From an uncultured Bizionia sp. (GTDB lineage Bacteria > Bacteroidota > Bacteroidia > Flavobacteriales > Flavobacteriaceae): 64,000 nucleotides of DNA. The first letter of the stretch is position 1. Each line of letters starts with the position of its first letter. The position numbers and the translations under genes are program-made. Below are positions 1 through 9,642 of the stretch, piece after piece. Where the stretch lies: the NCBI GenBank assembly GCA_947496215.1, contig CANMCF010000013.1, positions 62,001 to 126,000 on the forward strand, read 5' to 3'. Below the pieces are notes generated by a model that was not told the DNA's origin, ran no database searches, and was given only the letters and a program-made list of their open reading frames with translations.

Positions 1-1301
1 ATTTCTCTTCTCAATCCTGCACTGGCGGAACTTATATTTTCCAAAAGCACCGTCTTAAGAGCTTCAATCTGTGAATCTATGTCTATGAAAATGGAAGCAT
101 CGCTTCTAACAGTAGACTCGTATTTGGACTTTTGAACAGATAGCGCATTGATCTTGGAAACGTTCGTTAGAATATTAACATCATCTACACCTGCAATGGA
201 TGGTGCAGGCACTTCTGTAAAAGTCCTACTGGTTTCCAAATAGGTCTTTAAATTGGCATAATATGCCAACTTCCTATTAATGCCATCCTTTTCCAACTCC
301 AACTTGGACAACTTACCACTTAGAACGACACTCTCTTCATCCAAATTGTAGATCTTGTTCTTTTGTCTATAGTCGTTCAATGAATCTGCATTGTTGGTTA
401 AATCTGTTTTGACTCTTTCCAATTGCTCATCTATGAACTCGATGGTGTTGGTTACGAATTGATTTTTCCTATTCAATTGAGCTCTGCTTAAAACTGCAAC
501 GGTTTCATTGAGGTAGTCGACGATTTTAGTTTTATTTACATCGGTCATGGTTAAATTTAAAATGGCCGAGTTCTTTGGATTGTTTATGGCCAATCTATTT
601 TTGTAATATGCGACGACCTTATCGAAACTATCAAACCTAATGAAGTATTCGTCACCAGCATTCACCTTTCTCTTATCTGCCAAAAACAATGTACCATTGA
701 AAAATGGAAGTTCTACTAAATCTCCTAGTTTATAAACGTACTTTCGTTCTCCTATCTTGACATCTGCCGAGCCTTTGTCTTTAGATGTAAAATCCTGAGT
801 GGATGTTATATTGGACTCAAAATTGGTAATCAACTCATACTTGTCGTTTTCCAAAAAAAGAACCTTGATAGGAGTTCCAATGGCCTGAAATGAATTTTCT
901 TTCAAACGAACCCTAAAAGGTGATGCTTTGTAGATATCGTCCTTCCTAAAACGTGATTGCTTTAAATAGGCTATGTAGAATTTAAGGTTATCGACCACTT
1001 CCTCGTGATTGGATCTGGACTTCAAACTTGTAATGGTCGTCTTTACCTTTCCAGAAACACCTCCCCAATTAAAAGTTAAACTCGTGTTTGAAGTAAACAA
1101 AGGGTTTTTATCATCCTCAACTGAAATTTGAGTACTCAACCTATAGGATTGTTGTTTTCTTATGTTTTGCTGGTATACGACAAACAAACCTATTCCTATG
1201 CATAATATGAACAGTTTCCAATAACTTAGGGCCTTAAACATAAAAGCCTTGATATCAAATCCAAACTGTTGTGATTCTGAAACTTCAAATTCGTCATTCA
1301 T
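1..1301 (-). CDS. Wzc/Wzz-type exopolysaccharide transport protein (N-terminal part)
   Basis: The frame opens at ATG 1301 (MNDEFEVSES) and runs off the left edge, so about 433 residues are visible. A hydrophobic segment lies near residues 29-45, followed by a periplasmic Wzz-like region and then a long charged stretch likely to be coiled coil (residues about 240-430). This matches the chain-length determinant or tyrosine autokinase family that works with outer-membrane polysaccharide exporters. It starts 10 bases after the stop of the Wza-like gene, so the two are one operon. The C-terminal kinase domain, if there is one, lies outside the window, so a GumC-type protein without kinase is also possible. 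Confidence 0.8.
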   Translation of the reverse strand, partial: MNDEFEVSESQQFGFDIKAFMFKALSYWKLFILCIGIGLFVVYQQNIRKQQSYRLSTQISVEDDKNPLFTSNTSLTFNWGGVSGKVKTTITSLKSRSNHEEVVDNLKFYIAYLKQSRFRKDDIYKASPFRVRLKENSFQAIGTPIKVLFLENDKYELITNFESNITSTQDFTSKDKGSADVKIGERKYVYKLGDLVELPFFNGTLFLADKRKVNAGDEYFIRFDSFDKVVAYYKNRLAINNPKNSAILNLTMTDVNKTKIVDYLNETVAVLSRAQLNRKNQFVTNTIEFIDEQLERVKTDLTNNADSLNDYRQKNKIYNLDEESVVLSGKLSKLELEKDGINRKLAYYANLKTYLETSRTFTEVPAPSIAGVDDVNILTNVSKINALSVQKSKYESTVRSDASIFIDIDSQIEALKTVLLENISSASAGLRRE

Positions 1302-1311
1302 AATCTAAAAT

Positions 1312-2112
1312 TTATAGGTTTCTAGCTAAAAAATATGTAGATACCAATACTGAGAATATTGAAGCAATGGTTGTTAACGTTTGAGTTGCAGTCTCCCCTG
1401 CTCCAATAGCTTTACGTTTTAATGGTTTAACCAATATCATATCATTCGGTTGAATATAATAGAATGGGGATTGTAAAGCCACAACGTCCGTTAAATCTAT
1501 ATGATGTATTTTTTGTCCTTGGGGGTATTGTCTTATTATAAGTACATCCGTTCTGTCCCCTGTATTTTTTATATCTCCAGCATTTGCCAAGGCCTCTATG
1601 ACATTCACACGATCTTGAAACAAGGTAAAGACTCCTGTCCCTCCAACTTCTCCAGTAACGGTATAACGTAGTCCTGCCAATTTAACGGTCACAAATATTT
1701 GAGTTGTCTCCTTTAGATATTTTGTCAATATCTCCGTTTTCACCTTTTCTTCAATTTCGTCAATCGTATACCCCAAAACATTGACATCTCCCAAGATGGG
1801 AAATTCGATATTCCCATGTAAATCTACCGTAAAACCACTAAAATAAAGATCTTGTTGACCTTGCGTTTCCTTTTGGCTTTCTACGGGATTAAACAAGGAT
1901 ACTAATTTCTTTACTTCCTCATCTATGGCCTTGACATTTACACTCAATATGTCATTGATTTGAACACGATAAGGTTTAGAAAGTTCTTTAACCAAAAGAG
2001 AATCGTTAACTATGGTTCCCTTGTCTTGAAGATAAACAACATCCTTATTGGTAATACAAGATGAACACAAAATACTGAATACTACAGTAATGCATAATAA
2101 AAAGTGCCTCAT
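1312..2112 (-). CDS. Wza-like polysaccharide export lipoprotein
   Basis: This is an outer-membrane polysaccharide export protein of the Poly_export/SLBB family, 266 residues long. The N-terminus (MRHFLLCITV) is a lipoprotein signal ending in a CSSC lipobox, followed by the family motif KDVVYLQ. A Poly_export domain (YRVQINDIL, residues about 48-140), an SLBB-like segment (YTVTGEVG) and a C-terminal hydrophobic helix (about 245-262) follow. Bacteroidota members are shorter than proteobacterial Wza and carry this terminal helix. A GTG at 2133 would lengthen the frame by 7 residues, but it overlaps the -7 box at 2133-2140, so ATG 2112 is preferred. It probably forms the export channel for the polymer handled by the downstream Wzc-like protein. 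Confidence 0.85.
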   Translation of the reverse strand: MRHFLLCITVVFSILCSSCITNKDVVYLQDKGTIVNDSLLVKELSKPYRVQINDILSVNVKAIDEEVKKLVSLFNPVESQKETQGQQDLYFSGFTVDLHGNIEFPILGDVNVLGYTIDEIEEKVKTEILTKYLKETTQIFVTVKLAGLRYTVTGEVGGTGVFTLFQDRVNVIEALANAGDIKNTGDRTDVLIIRQYPQGQKIHHIDLTDVVALQSPFYYIQPNDMILVKPLKRKAIGAGETATQTLTTIASIFSVLVSTYFLARNL

Positions 2113-2132
2113 TTCAGTGAATTGATTAACCA

Positions 2133-2140
2133 CAAATATA
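2133..2140 (-). promoter_or_regulatory. -7 promoter box of the polysaccharide export operon
   Basis: On the minus strand this reads TATATTTG, a perfect TAnnTTTG Bacteroidota -7 element, 20 bases before ATG 2112. No clear -33 box is seen. It excludes the upstream GTG as a start. Confidence 0.6.
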
Positions 2141-2215
2141 GCTTTTCGTCGTGAAGAATAAAACTTTTGTCGGGTTTTTTGGTTTTTTATCCGTTATTTG
2201 TAAAAAATTAGACCA

Positions 2216-4078
2216 TTGAATTATTTAACCGTTGAAAGTATTGCAAAGTCTTATGGAGAGCTAACGCTTTTCGAAGACATTTCATTTAGTGTCCACAAAG
2301 ATCAAAAAATAGCTTTTGTAGCAAAAAATGGTACAGGAAAAACATCCATTTTAAATATTCTCGCAAAATTGGATCTACCAGACGCTGGACAAGTCGTCTT
2401 TAGAAAAGACATCAAAGTATCCTTTCTTCCACAAGAACCATATTTGGATGGCAATCTCACCATAGAAGACACTATTTTCAGTACGGATAGTGAGATCTTA
2501 AATGTCATCAAACGATATGAGGAAGCCATTAAAAATCCAGAGGATGAAGAGGCCTATCAAAAAGCCTTTGAAGATATGGATATCCACAATGCTTGGGATT
2601 TCGAAACACAATACAAACAGATTCTCTTTAAATTAAAACTAGATAATTTAAATCTAAAGGTAAGTGCACTATCCGGTGGGCAAAAAAAACGTCTCTCATT
2701 GGCCAATGCATTAATAAACAAACCAGATCTATTGATCTTGGATGAACCTACCAATCATTTGGACTTGGAAATGATTGAATGGCTAGAAGCCTTTTTCGCC
2801 AAAGAAAACATAACATTGTTCATGGTTACGCACGATCGCTACTTTTTAGAACGTGTTTGCAACGAAATCATAGAATTGGATCAAGGTGAATTGTATTCTT
2901 ACAAGGGGAACTATTCTTATTATTTGGAAAAAAAGGAAGCAAGGATAGAACAAACACAAGTAGAAACAAACAAGGCAAAACAACTCTATAAGAAAGAGCT
3001 GGGATGGATGCGACGCCAACCCAAGGCAAGAACTACGAAATCCAAATCCAGAATAGATGATTTTGCAGACATCAAGCATAGAGCTCATCAACGTAGGAAT
3101 GATCATGAAATACAACTAGAACTCAATATGGAACGCTTGGGAAGTAAGATTCTTGAGTTGAAAAAAGTATCCAAAGCATATAAAGACAAAGTCATTCTCG
3201 ACAAGTTCGATTATATGTTTCAAAAAGGAGAGCGAGCTGGTATCATTGGAAAAAATGGAACGGGAAAATCCACCTTTTTAAATATTTTGACACAAACCAT
3301 ACAACCCGATTCCGGGAAAGTCATAACTGGAGAAACAGTAAAGATGGGCTATTATACCCAGGCAGGAATAACTCCTAAACCAGACCAGAAGGTGATAGAT
3401 GTCGTAAGAGAATTCGGAGATTACATTCCTCTTAAAAAAGGACGTCAAATAAGCGCTCAACAATTGCTGGAACGTTTTTTATTTGACAGAAAAAAACAAT
3501 ACGACTTCGTCGAAAAACTAAGTGGAGGCGAACGCAAACGCCTATATCTGTGTACTGTCCTAATCCAAAATCCAAACTTTTTAATCTTGGATGAGCCCAC
3601 AAACGATTTGGACATCGTTACCTTGAATGTACTTGAAAACTTCTTGTTGGATTTCCCTGGTTGTTTGATAGTAGTATCCCACGACAGGTACTTCATGGAC
3701 AAAATCGTAGATCACTTGCTCGTATTCAGAGGAGAAGGGGTCATAGAAGATTTCCCAGGAAACTATAGCGACTTCAGAGTTTACGATGACAGTAAACCTG
3801 TGGCCTCAGAAAATCAAGACAATAAAAAAGAAAAGAGCAACTGGAAAAAAGACAGCAATGTAAAACTGTCTTATAATGAGCAAAAAGAATACAAGAACAT
3901 TGAAAGCAAGATAAAAAGCCTAGAGTTTGACAAAACCGATTTGGAAAAAAAGTTTCTCAATCCAGATTTAACCCCAGAAGAAATCAACACACTTTCCAGC
4001 GAACTCCAAACAATCATAGATGACATAGAGGAAAAAGAAATGCGTTGGTTGGAATTATCCGAAAAAATGGAATCGTAA
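2216..4078 (+). CDS. ABC-F family ATP-binding cassette protein (Uup-like)
   Basis: This soluble ABC-F ATPase has two nucleotide-binding domains in one chain of 620 residues and no membrane segment. ABC-F proteins act on the ribosome or in DNA and translation quality control. Signature motifs LSGGQKKR with LLILDEPTNHLD and LSGGERKR with FLILDEPTNDLD are present. The second Walker A is canonical (GKNGTGKS), while the first is AKNGTGKT, with Ala in place of the first Gly. A basic linker (about 230-310) and a C-terminal charged coiled coil (about 560-620) fit Uup. The start is TTG at 2216 (MNYLTVESI); no ATG lies nearby and this N-terminus is what the family shows. The methyltransferase gene begins on the base after its stop codon. 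Confidence 0.9.
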   Translation: MNYLTVESIAKSYGELTLFEDISFSVHKDQKIAFVAKNGTGKTSILNILAKLDLPDAGQVVFRKDIKVSFLPQEPYLDGNLTIEDTIFSTDSEILNVIKRYEEAIKNPEDEEAYQKAFEDMDIHNAWDFETQYKQILFKLKLDNLNLKVSALSGGQKKRLSLANALINKPDLLILDEPTNHLDLEMIEWLEAFFAKENITLFMVTHDRYFLERVCNEIIELDQGELYSYKGNYSYYLEKKEARIEQTQVETNKAKQLYKKELGWMRRQPKARTTKSKSRIDDFADIKHRAHQRRNDHEIQLELNMERLGSKILELKKVSKAYKDKVILDKFDYMFQKGERAGIIGKNGTGKSTFLNILTQTIQPDSGKVITGETVKMGYYTQAGITPKPDQKVIDVVREFGDYIPLKKGRQISAQQLLERFLFDRKKQYDFVEKLSGGERKRLYLCTVLIQNPNFLILDEPTNDLDIVTLNVLENFLLDFPGCLIVVSHDRYFMDKIVDHLLVFRGEGVIEDFPGNYSDFRVYDDSKPVASENQDNKKEKSNWKKDSNVKLSYNEQKEYKNIESKIKSLEFDKTDLEKKFLNPDLTPEEINTLSSELQTIIDDIEEKEMRWLELSEKMES

Positions 4079-4852
4079 ATGGTAAAGCTGATTGCTCTCT
4101 ATATCAAGTTTTTATTGAAATCCAAAAATCAACATGGGGTACAATCTCCATTTGTTTTCGATTTGGTAACAAAATGCTTTTATGACAAGACGCGCCATAG
4201 TGCATATTCTAAGTTGAAAGGTTATAAAAAACACTTGCTTTCAAACAACAACACCATAGAGATCAAAGATTTGGGTGCTGGCTCCAGAGTTATGAAAAAC
4301 AATACACGAACCATTCATGACATTGCAAAAAATGCAGGAACAACGATTCATCGCGCTAAGTTGCTTTATCGTATATCCAACCATTTCCAGCTCAAAAACA
4401 TATTGGAGCTAGGCACCTCAATGGGTATTGCCTCTCAAGCGATGAGTCTTGGAAATCCTGAAGCGAAGATCACGACAATTGAAGGTTGCCCAAATATTTC
4501 AAAATTCACCTCGAATACATTTAAACAATTCGATTTAAAAAATATAAATGTCCAAACAGGTGATTTTGGAAAAGTAATAAAGACACTGGATACAAGCGCT
4601 TACGATTTGATTTATTTCGATGGCAATCACCAAAAGAAAGCAACATTGAGTTATTTCGAAACTCTTTTAAAAACTGCCCATAACGACTCTATTTTTATTT
4701 TTGATGACATCTATTGGCCAGATGGAATGAGAGAGGCATGGCAAATCATAAAGCAACACCCCAAGGTCACTGTAACCATAGACACTTTCTTTTGGGGCAT
4801 CGTCTTCTTCAGAAAAGAACAAGCCAAGGAACATTTTACTATCAGAGTTTAA
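4079..4852 (+). CDS. class I SAM-dependent methyltransferase
   Basis: This 257-residue protein has a Rossmann-type SAM-binding core. Motif I is ILELGTSMGIAS (about 110-121), an acidic strand end follows (TTIEGCP), and YDLIYFDGNH (about 178-187) and FIFDDIYW (about 212-219) resemble the metal- or substrate-binding acidic residues of O-methyltransferases. The N-terminal 100 residues include HGVQSPFVFDLV, a conserved lead-in in Bacteroidota homologues. No signal peptide is seen, so it is cytoplasmic. The ATG directly follows the TAA of the ABC-F gene, so the two are co-transcribed and probably translationally coupled. The substrate cannot be inferred. Confidence 0.8.
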   Translation: MVKLIALYIKFLLKSKNQHGVQSPFVFDLVTKCFYDKTRHSAYSKLKGYKKHLLSNNNTIEIKDLGAGSRVMKNNTRTIHDIAKNAGTTIHRAKLLYRISNHFQLKNILELGTSMGIASQAMSLGNPEAKITTIEGCPNISKFTSNTFKQFDLKNINVQTGDFGKVIKTLDTSAYDLIYFDGNHQKKATLSYFETLLKTAHNDSIFIFDDIYWPDGMREAWQIIKQHPKVTVTIDTFFWGIVFFRKEQAKEHFTIRV

Positions 4853-5056
4853 AATGGTTCCCAATTACCTCTTTCATTGACAGTTGACTTTATAATAGCG
4901 CTAATAGAATGCCCCATCAAAAAAAGAAACCAACCTTTCAAAGAAGGCTACAACAAAAAGAAAAGTCTTTAAAATAAATTTGTAAAAGTACTACCAATTC
5001 TTTTTTTGTTTGTTCGAATAATAACAAGCCCATATAAATTCTATTTAAAAAACTCA

Positions 5057-5064
5057 TAACTTTG
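5057..5064 (+). promoter_or_regulatory. -7 promoter box, leaderless spacing
   Basis: TAACTTTG is a perfect TAnnTTTG box that ends 5 bases before ATG 5070. Transcription starting at the usual distance would begin at or next to the ATG, giving a leaderless mRNA. No good -33 box is visible. Confidence 0.6.
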
Positions 5065-5069
5065 TAACT

Positions 5070-5642
5070 ATGAAAGTATACACTAAAACAGGAGATAAAG
5101 GTACTACTGCCTTGTTTGGAGGAACAAGAGTACCGAAGCACCATATACGCATAGATAGTTATGGAACTGTGGATGAATTGAACTCACATATAGGTTTAAT
5201 TCGTGATCAAGCCATCAACAAGCAATACAAGGATATCTTAATCATCATCCAAGACAAACTATTCACTGTGGGTGCAATTCTTGCCACCGACCCTGAAAAA
5301 ATGGTTTTGAAGAATGGGAAAGAACGACTGAACATCAACAAGATAACAGAAGAGGACATTACGCTTCTTGAACATGAAATGGATGCCATGAACGAAGCGC
5401 TTCCTCCTATGACTCATTTTGTCTTACCTGGAGGGCATCAAACCGTGTCATTCTGTCACATAGCACGCTGTGTATGCCGCCGTAGTGAACGTTTGGCTTC
5501 TGCCCTCAACGAATTGGAGCCCTTCTTACCTGAAGCCTTAACCTATTTAAACCGTCTTTCTGACTATCTTTTCGTATTGGCACGAAAGTTGTCATTTGAC
5601 TTGCAAGCAGACGAAGTAAAGTGGATACCTGAGAAGCATTGA
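5070..5642 (+). CDS. PduO-type cob(I)alamin adenosyltransferase
   Basis: This 190-residue enzyme transfers the adenosyl group of ATP to cob(I)alamin, making adenosylcobalamin. The N-terminal ATP-binding motif KTGDKGTTALFGG (5-17) and the helical motif RCVCRRSERLASALNE (about 131-146) are characteristic of the PduO/MMAB family, and the length is normal. The start is ATG 5070, preceded closely by TAACTTTG, which suggests a leaderless transcript. The gene stands alone between the methyltransferase and the DUF2795 gene. Its likely customer is methylmalonyl-CoA mutase, an idea supported by meaB at 20150. Confidence 0.92.
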   Translation: MKVYTKTGDKGTTALFGGTRVPKHHIRIDSYGTVDELNSHIGLIRDQAINKQYKDILIIIQDKLFTVGAILATDPEKMVLKNGKERLNINKITEEDITLLEHEMDAMNEALPPMTHFVLPGGHQTVSFCHIARCVCRRSERLASALNELEPFLPEALTYLNRLSDYLFVLARKLSFDLQADEVKWIPEKH

Positions 5643-5766
5643 GGCTAGACATTTAAAACGCTCCTTCAAACTGTGATTAAGTAACACTGCAAAAGATTTA
5701 ATATCAAATGGTTTCAGTGAAAAATGACGTTCTTTTTTATTATTGATAAAATAATTCACTTTTTTC

Positions 5767-5796
5767 TTGACTATTTAAACTAAAAAATTATTTTTG
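5767..5796 (+). promoter_or_regulatory. promoter of the DUF2795 gene
   Basis: A TTG -33 element (5767-5769) and a perfect -7 box TATTTTTG (5789-5796) are separated by 19 bases, the usual Bacteroidota spacing. The ATG follows at 5820. Confidence 0.6.
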
Positions 5797-5819
5797 CAAA
5801 AAAATAAACCTATTAAGAA

Positions 5820-6041
5820 ATGTATTGGACATTAGAATTAGCATCTCATTTAAGTGATGCACCTTGGCCAGCAACCAAAGATGAGCTTATAGACTACGCT
5901 ATTAGAACTGGAGCTCCTCTAGAGGTAACTGAAAATTTACAAGCTATTGAAGACGAAGGAGATTCATATGACTCTATTGAAGAGATTTGGCCAGATTACC
6001 CAACAGACGAAGACTACCTCTGGAATGAGGACGAGTACTAA
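5820..6041 (+). CDS. small acidic DUF2795 family protein
   Basis: This 73-residue, strongly acidic protein (MYWTLELASHLSDAPWPATK) matches the DUF2795 family, in which the segment with ELIDYA and GAPLEV is conserved. The C-terminus is rich in Asp and Glu (EEIWPDYPTDEDYLW). No signal peptide or membrane segment is present, so it is cytoplasmic. The function of the family is not known to me. It has its own promoter (5767-5796) and an intrinsic terminator (6059-6086), so it is a single-gene transcription unit and is likely well expressed. Confidence 0.85.
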   Translation: MYWTLELASHLSDAPWPATKDELIDYAIRTGAPLEVTENLQAIEDEGDSYDSIEEIWPDYPTDEDYLWNEDEY

Positions 6042-6058
6042 TATTACAAAAAGCAAAG

Positions 6059-6086
6059 AAAAAAGTCTCTTATAGAGGCTTTTTTT
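6059..6086 (+). terminator. intrinsic terminator after the DUF2795 gene
   Basis: The arms AAGTCTCT and AGAGGCTT (one G-U pair) with a 3-base loop are flanked by A and T runs, ending in a T tract. It lies 18 bases after the stop at 6041. Confidence 0.8.
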
Positions 6087-6257
6087 GTGCGCTTATCTTT
6101 AGAAAAGCACACGAACAAAACGTATCTTTAAGCCCTTTTACCCAGGTATTGAAAAGATGTAACATAACAATTGATTTTAAAAATCGATTTATACTAATAA
6201 AACAAAGTATCCCAAATTTCACTTGGAGTTACCTTGTTAACAAATAATATACAAACT

Positions 6258-9200
6258 ATGAGTTTTTTAAATTCAGTACTAAAGGTGTTTGTTGGCGACA
6301 AATCCAAACAAGATGTCAAGGCCATCACTCCCATAGTAGACAAAATCAAAACCTTTGAATCCGCTTTGGAAGCTTTGTCCCATGACGAATTAAGAGCAAA
6401 GACAGCAGAGTTCAAAGCCATCATTGCAGAAACACGCAAACCTTTCAACGATAGAAAAGAGAACCTTTTAAAAGAAGCAGAGGCAACAGAGGACATTGAC
6501 AGACGCGAGGACATCTATCAAGAAGTAGACAAAATAGAAGACGAATCCTATGAAGCCGTCGAAAAGACATTAAGCGATATTTTACCAGAAGCCTTTGCCG
6601 TAGTAAAAGAAACAGCAAAACGTTTTACAAACAATACAGAAATCACAGTAACAGCAAGTCCTTTCGATAGGGAAGTCTCTGGCAACAACGCCTATGTCAC
6701 CTTGGATGGAGACAAAGCTACCTGGGCTAACTCATGGGATGCAGCAGGAAAAGCCATTACTTGGGACATGATACATTACGATGTACAACTTATAGGTGGT
6801 GTCGCAATGCATCAAGGTAAAATTGCCGAAATGCAAACTGGAGAAGGTAAAACATTGGTTGCAACGTTACCCGTATACCTAAATGCCTTGGCAGAAAAAG
6901 GAGTACACTTGGTAACCGTAAACGATTACTTGGCAAAACGTGATAGTGCTTGGATGGCTCCAATATTTCAGTTTCATGGTATGAGTATAGATTGTATCGA
7001 CTACCATCAACCAAATAGCGATGGTCGCCGCAAAGCATACAACTCAGACATCACCTATGGTACAAACAACGAATTCGGTTTTGATTACCTGCGTGACAAC
7101 ATGTCCAATTCCCCAGAAGACTTGGTACAACGTCCACATCACTATGCAATTGTCGATGAAGTCGATTCTGTATTGGTGGATGATGCTAGAACACCATTGA
7201 TAATCTCTGGACCAATACCTCAAGGAGACAGACATGAATTCACGGAATTGAAACCAAAGGTAGAAAACATAGTTTCCGTACAACGCAAGCATTTGACTCA
7301 AGTCTTGGTTGAAGCCAAGAAGTTAATTGCCGAAGGAGATGCAAAAGAAGGTGGTTTTCAATTATTGAGGGTATACAGAGGTATCCCAAAGAACAAGGCC
7401 TTGATCAAGTTTTTAAGTGAAGAAGGCATAAAGCAGTTATTGCAAAAGACCGAAAACTTCTATATGCAGGACAACAACCGTGAAATGCCAAAGGTTGATG
7501 AAGAACTTTACTATGTAATAGAAGAGAAAAACAATCAAATAGAATTAACGGACAAAGGTATAGAGTACATTTCTGGAAAAGAAAATCCAAACTTCTTCGT
7601 GATGCCTGAAATTGGTATTGAGATTGCAAAAATAGAAGCTCAAGGCCTTTCCTCTGAAGAAGAAGCTGATCTAAAAGAAGACCTTTTCAGGGATTTTGGA
7701 ATTAAGTCCGAACGCATACACACACTCAATCAATTATTGAAGGCTTATGCCTTATTTGAAAAAGACAACCAATATGTTGTCATGGACAATAAAGTAATGA
7801 TCGTAGATGAGCAAACCGGTCGTATCATGGATGGGCGTCGTTATAGTGATGGGTTGCACCAAGCAATTGAAGCAAAGGAGAACGTTAAGATTGAAGATGC
7901 AACACAAACCTTTGCAACGGTTACACTACAAAACTACTTTAGGATGTACCGTAAGTTATCTGGTATGACAGGTACTGCGGTTACAGAAGCTGGAGAGTTA
8001 TGGGAAATCTACAAATTGGATGTCGTGGAGATTCCTACGAATAGGCCAATTGCACGTCATGACAGAGAGGATTTGGTATACAAGACGAAACGAGAGAAAT
8101 ACAACGCAGTAATTGATGAAGTCACTAGATTGTCCCAAGAAGGACGTCCAGTATTGATTGGTACGACCAATGTGGAAATTTCGGAGTTACTAGGCAAGAT
8201 GTTATCCATTAGAAAAGTACCTCACAACGTATTGAATGCCAAACTACATAAAAAAGAAGCAGACATCGTAGCTGAAGCTGGACAACCTGGCCAAGTAACG
8301 ATAGCAACGAATATGGCTGGTCGTGGTACCGACATCAAATTGAGTGATGCAGTAAAAGCAGCTGGAGGTTTGGCCATTGTTGGTACGGAACGTCATGATT
8401 CCCGTCGTGTAGATAGGCAATTAAGAGGTCGTTCTGGTCGTCAAGGGGATCCAGGAAGCTCGCAATTCTATGTGTCTTTGGAAGATAACTTGATGCGTCT
8501 TTTCGGTAGTGAACGTATTGCCAAGATGATGGACAAGATGGGCCTCAAAGAAGGAGAAGTCATTCAACATTCCATGATTTCAAAATCCATAGAACGTGCT
8601 CAGAAAAAAGTAGAGGAAAACAACTTTGGTGTGCGTAAGCGTCTATTGGAATATGATGATGTAATGAACTCCCAGCGTGAAGTAGTCTACAAGCGACGTC
8701 ACCATGCTTTGTTTGGAGAACGTCTTCGAGTAGATTTGGCAAATATGATCTATGATACTTCAGAAGGTATTGCAGAAACAAACAAGGAAGCCAACGACTA
8801 TAAGAACTTCGAATTCGAATTGATTCGTTATTTTTCCATGTCTTCGCCTATTTCTGAAGACAACTTTGGAAAACTATCTGCCACAGAAATTGCACAACAA
8901 GTCTACAAAGCTGCTTTTGACCATTACAAAGCTAAAATGGAACGCAATGCAGAAGTGGCATTTCCTGTCATCAAAGATGTTTACGAAAACCAAGGAGACA
9001 AATACAAGCGTATCGTAGTACCATTTACAGATGGAAAAAAAACATTGCAAGTTGTCACAGATTTGGAACGCGCATATGAATCTATGGGTAAAGAACTGGT
9101 AACAGATTTCGAAAAGAACATTACCTTGGCCATTATCGATGATGCTTGGAAAACCCATTTGCGCAAAATGGATGAGTTGAAGCAATCGGTACAATTGGCT

Positions 9201-9614
9201 GTTCACGAACAAAAAGATCCTTTGTTGATTTACAAGTTCGAAGCTTTTGAATTGTTCAAGACAATGATAGATCAAGTAAACAAAGATGTAATTTCGTTCT
9301 TGTTCAAAGGAGAACTACCAACGGAAGATTCCAATACCATTAGCGAAGCGAAACAAGTTCGTAAAAAGGAAAAACTTCAAACCCAAAAAGACGAAATTCC
9401 TAATCTAGATGAGCGTTCTTCGCAAAACAGAGCTGCAGGAAACACACAACGTCAATCACAAGTTGTCGAAACCATTGTTCGTGACCAACCAAAGATTGGG
9501 CGTAACGATCGTGTTACGATCAAGCATGTGATGAGTGGAGAAAACAAGACCGTAAAATACAAGCAGGCAGAACCTCTAATCGCCAAAGGTGAATGGGTTT
9601 TGGTTAACGAATAA
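6258..9614 (+). CDS. secA: preprotein translocase ATPase SecA
   Basis: SecA drives post-translational export through SecYEG. The protein is 1118 residues, the long Bacteroidota form. Visible motifs are Walker A MQTGEGKT (about 192-199), the DEVDSVLVDDARTPL segment (about 300), TNMAGRGTDIKL (about 680-692) and RQLRGRSGRQGDPGSS (about 715-730). Relative to E. coli SecA there is an insertion after the DEAD-like segment (GDRHEFTELKPKVENIV onwards). The C-terminal zinc-binding Cys motif is absent; the chain instead ends VKYKQAEPLIAKGEWVLV, typical of the phylum. ATG 6258 (MSFLNSVLKV) is chosen over a TTG 24 bases upstream. A strong terminator follows at 9643. Confidence 0.97.
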   Translation: MSFLNSVLKVFVGDKSKQDVKAITPIVDKIKTFESALEALSHDELRAKTAEFKAIIAETRKPFNDRKENLLKEAEATEDIDRREDIYQEVDKIEDESYEAVEKTLSDILPEAFAVVKETAKRFTNNTEITVTASPFDREVSGNNAYVTLDGDKATWANSWDAAGKAITWDMIHYDVQLIGGVAMHQGKIAEMQTGEGKTLVATLPVYLNALAEKGVHLVTVNDYLAKRDSAWMAPIFQFHGMSIDCIDYHQPNSDGRRKAYNSDITYGTNNEFGFDYLRDNMSNSPEDLVQRPHHYAIVDEVDSVLVDDARTPLIISGPIPQGDRHEFTELKPKVENIVSVQRKHLTQVLVEAKKLIAEGDAKEGGFQLLRVYRGIPKNKALIKFLSEEGIKQLLQKTENFYMQDNNREMPKVDEELYYVIEEKNNQIELTDKGIEYISGKENPNFFVMPEIGIEIAKIEAQGLSSEEEADLKEDLFRDFGIKSERIHTLNQLLKAYALFEKDNQYVVMDNKVMIVDEQTGRIMDGRRYSDGLHQAIEAKENVKIEDATQTFATVTLQNYFRMYRKLSGMTGTAVTEAGELWEIYKLDVVEIPTNRPIARHDREDLVYKTKREKYNAVIDEVTRLSQEGRPVLIGTTNVEISELLGKMLSIRKVPHNVLNAKLHKKEADIVAEAGQPGQVTIATNMAGRGTDIKLSDAVKAAGGLAIVGTERHDSRRVDRQLRGRSGRQGDPGSSQFYVSLEDNLMRLFGSERIAKMMDKMGLKEGEVIQHSMISKSIERAQKKVEENNFGVRKRLLEYDDVMNSQREVVYKRRHHALFGERLRVDLANMIYDTSEGIAETNKEANDYKNFEFELIRYFSMSSPISEDNFGKLSATEIAQQVYKAAFDHYKAKMERNAEVAFPVIKDVYENQGDKYKRIVVPFTDGKKTLQVVTDLERAYESMGKELVTDFEKNITLAIIDDAWKTHLRKMDELKQSVQLAVHEQKDPLLIYKFEAFELFKTMIDQVNKDVISFLFKGELPTEDSNTISEAKQVRKKEKLQTQKDEIPNLDERSSQNRAAGNTQRQSQVVETIVRDQPKIGRNDRVTIKHVMSGENKTVKYKQAEPLIAKGEWVLVNE

Positions 9615-9642
9615 AACATCTATAACTTATTATTATAAAAAA

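Noticed and set aside
8874-9275. 133-residue minus-strand frame inside secA
   Set aside because: It lies wholly antisense to well-conserved SecA sequence and has no promoter or recognisable product; a shadow frame.
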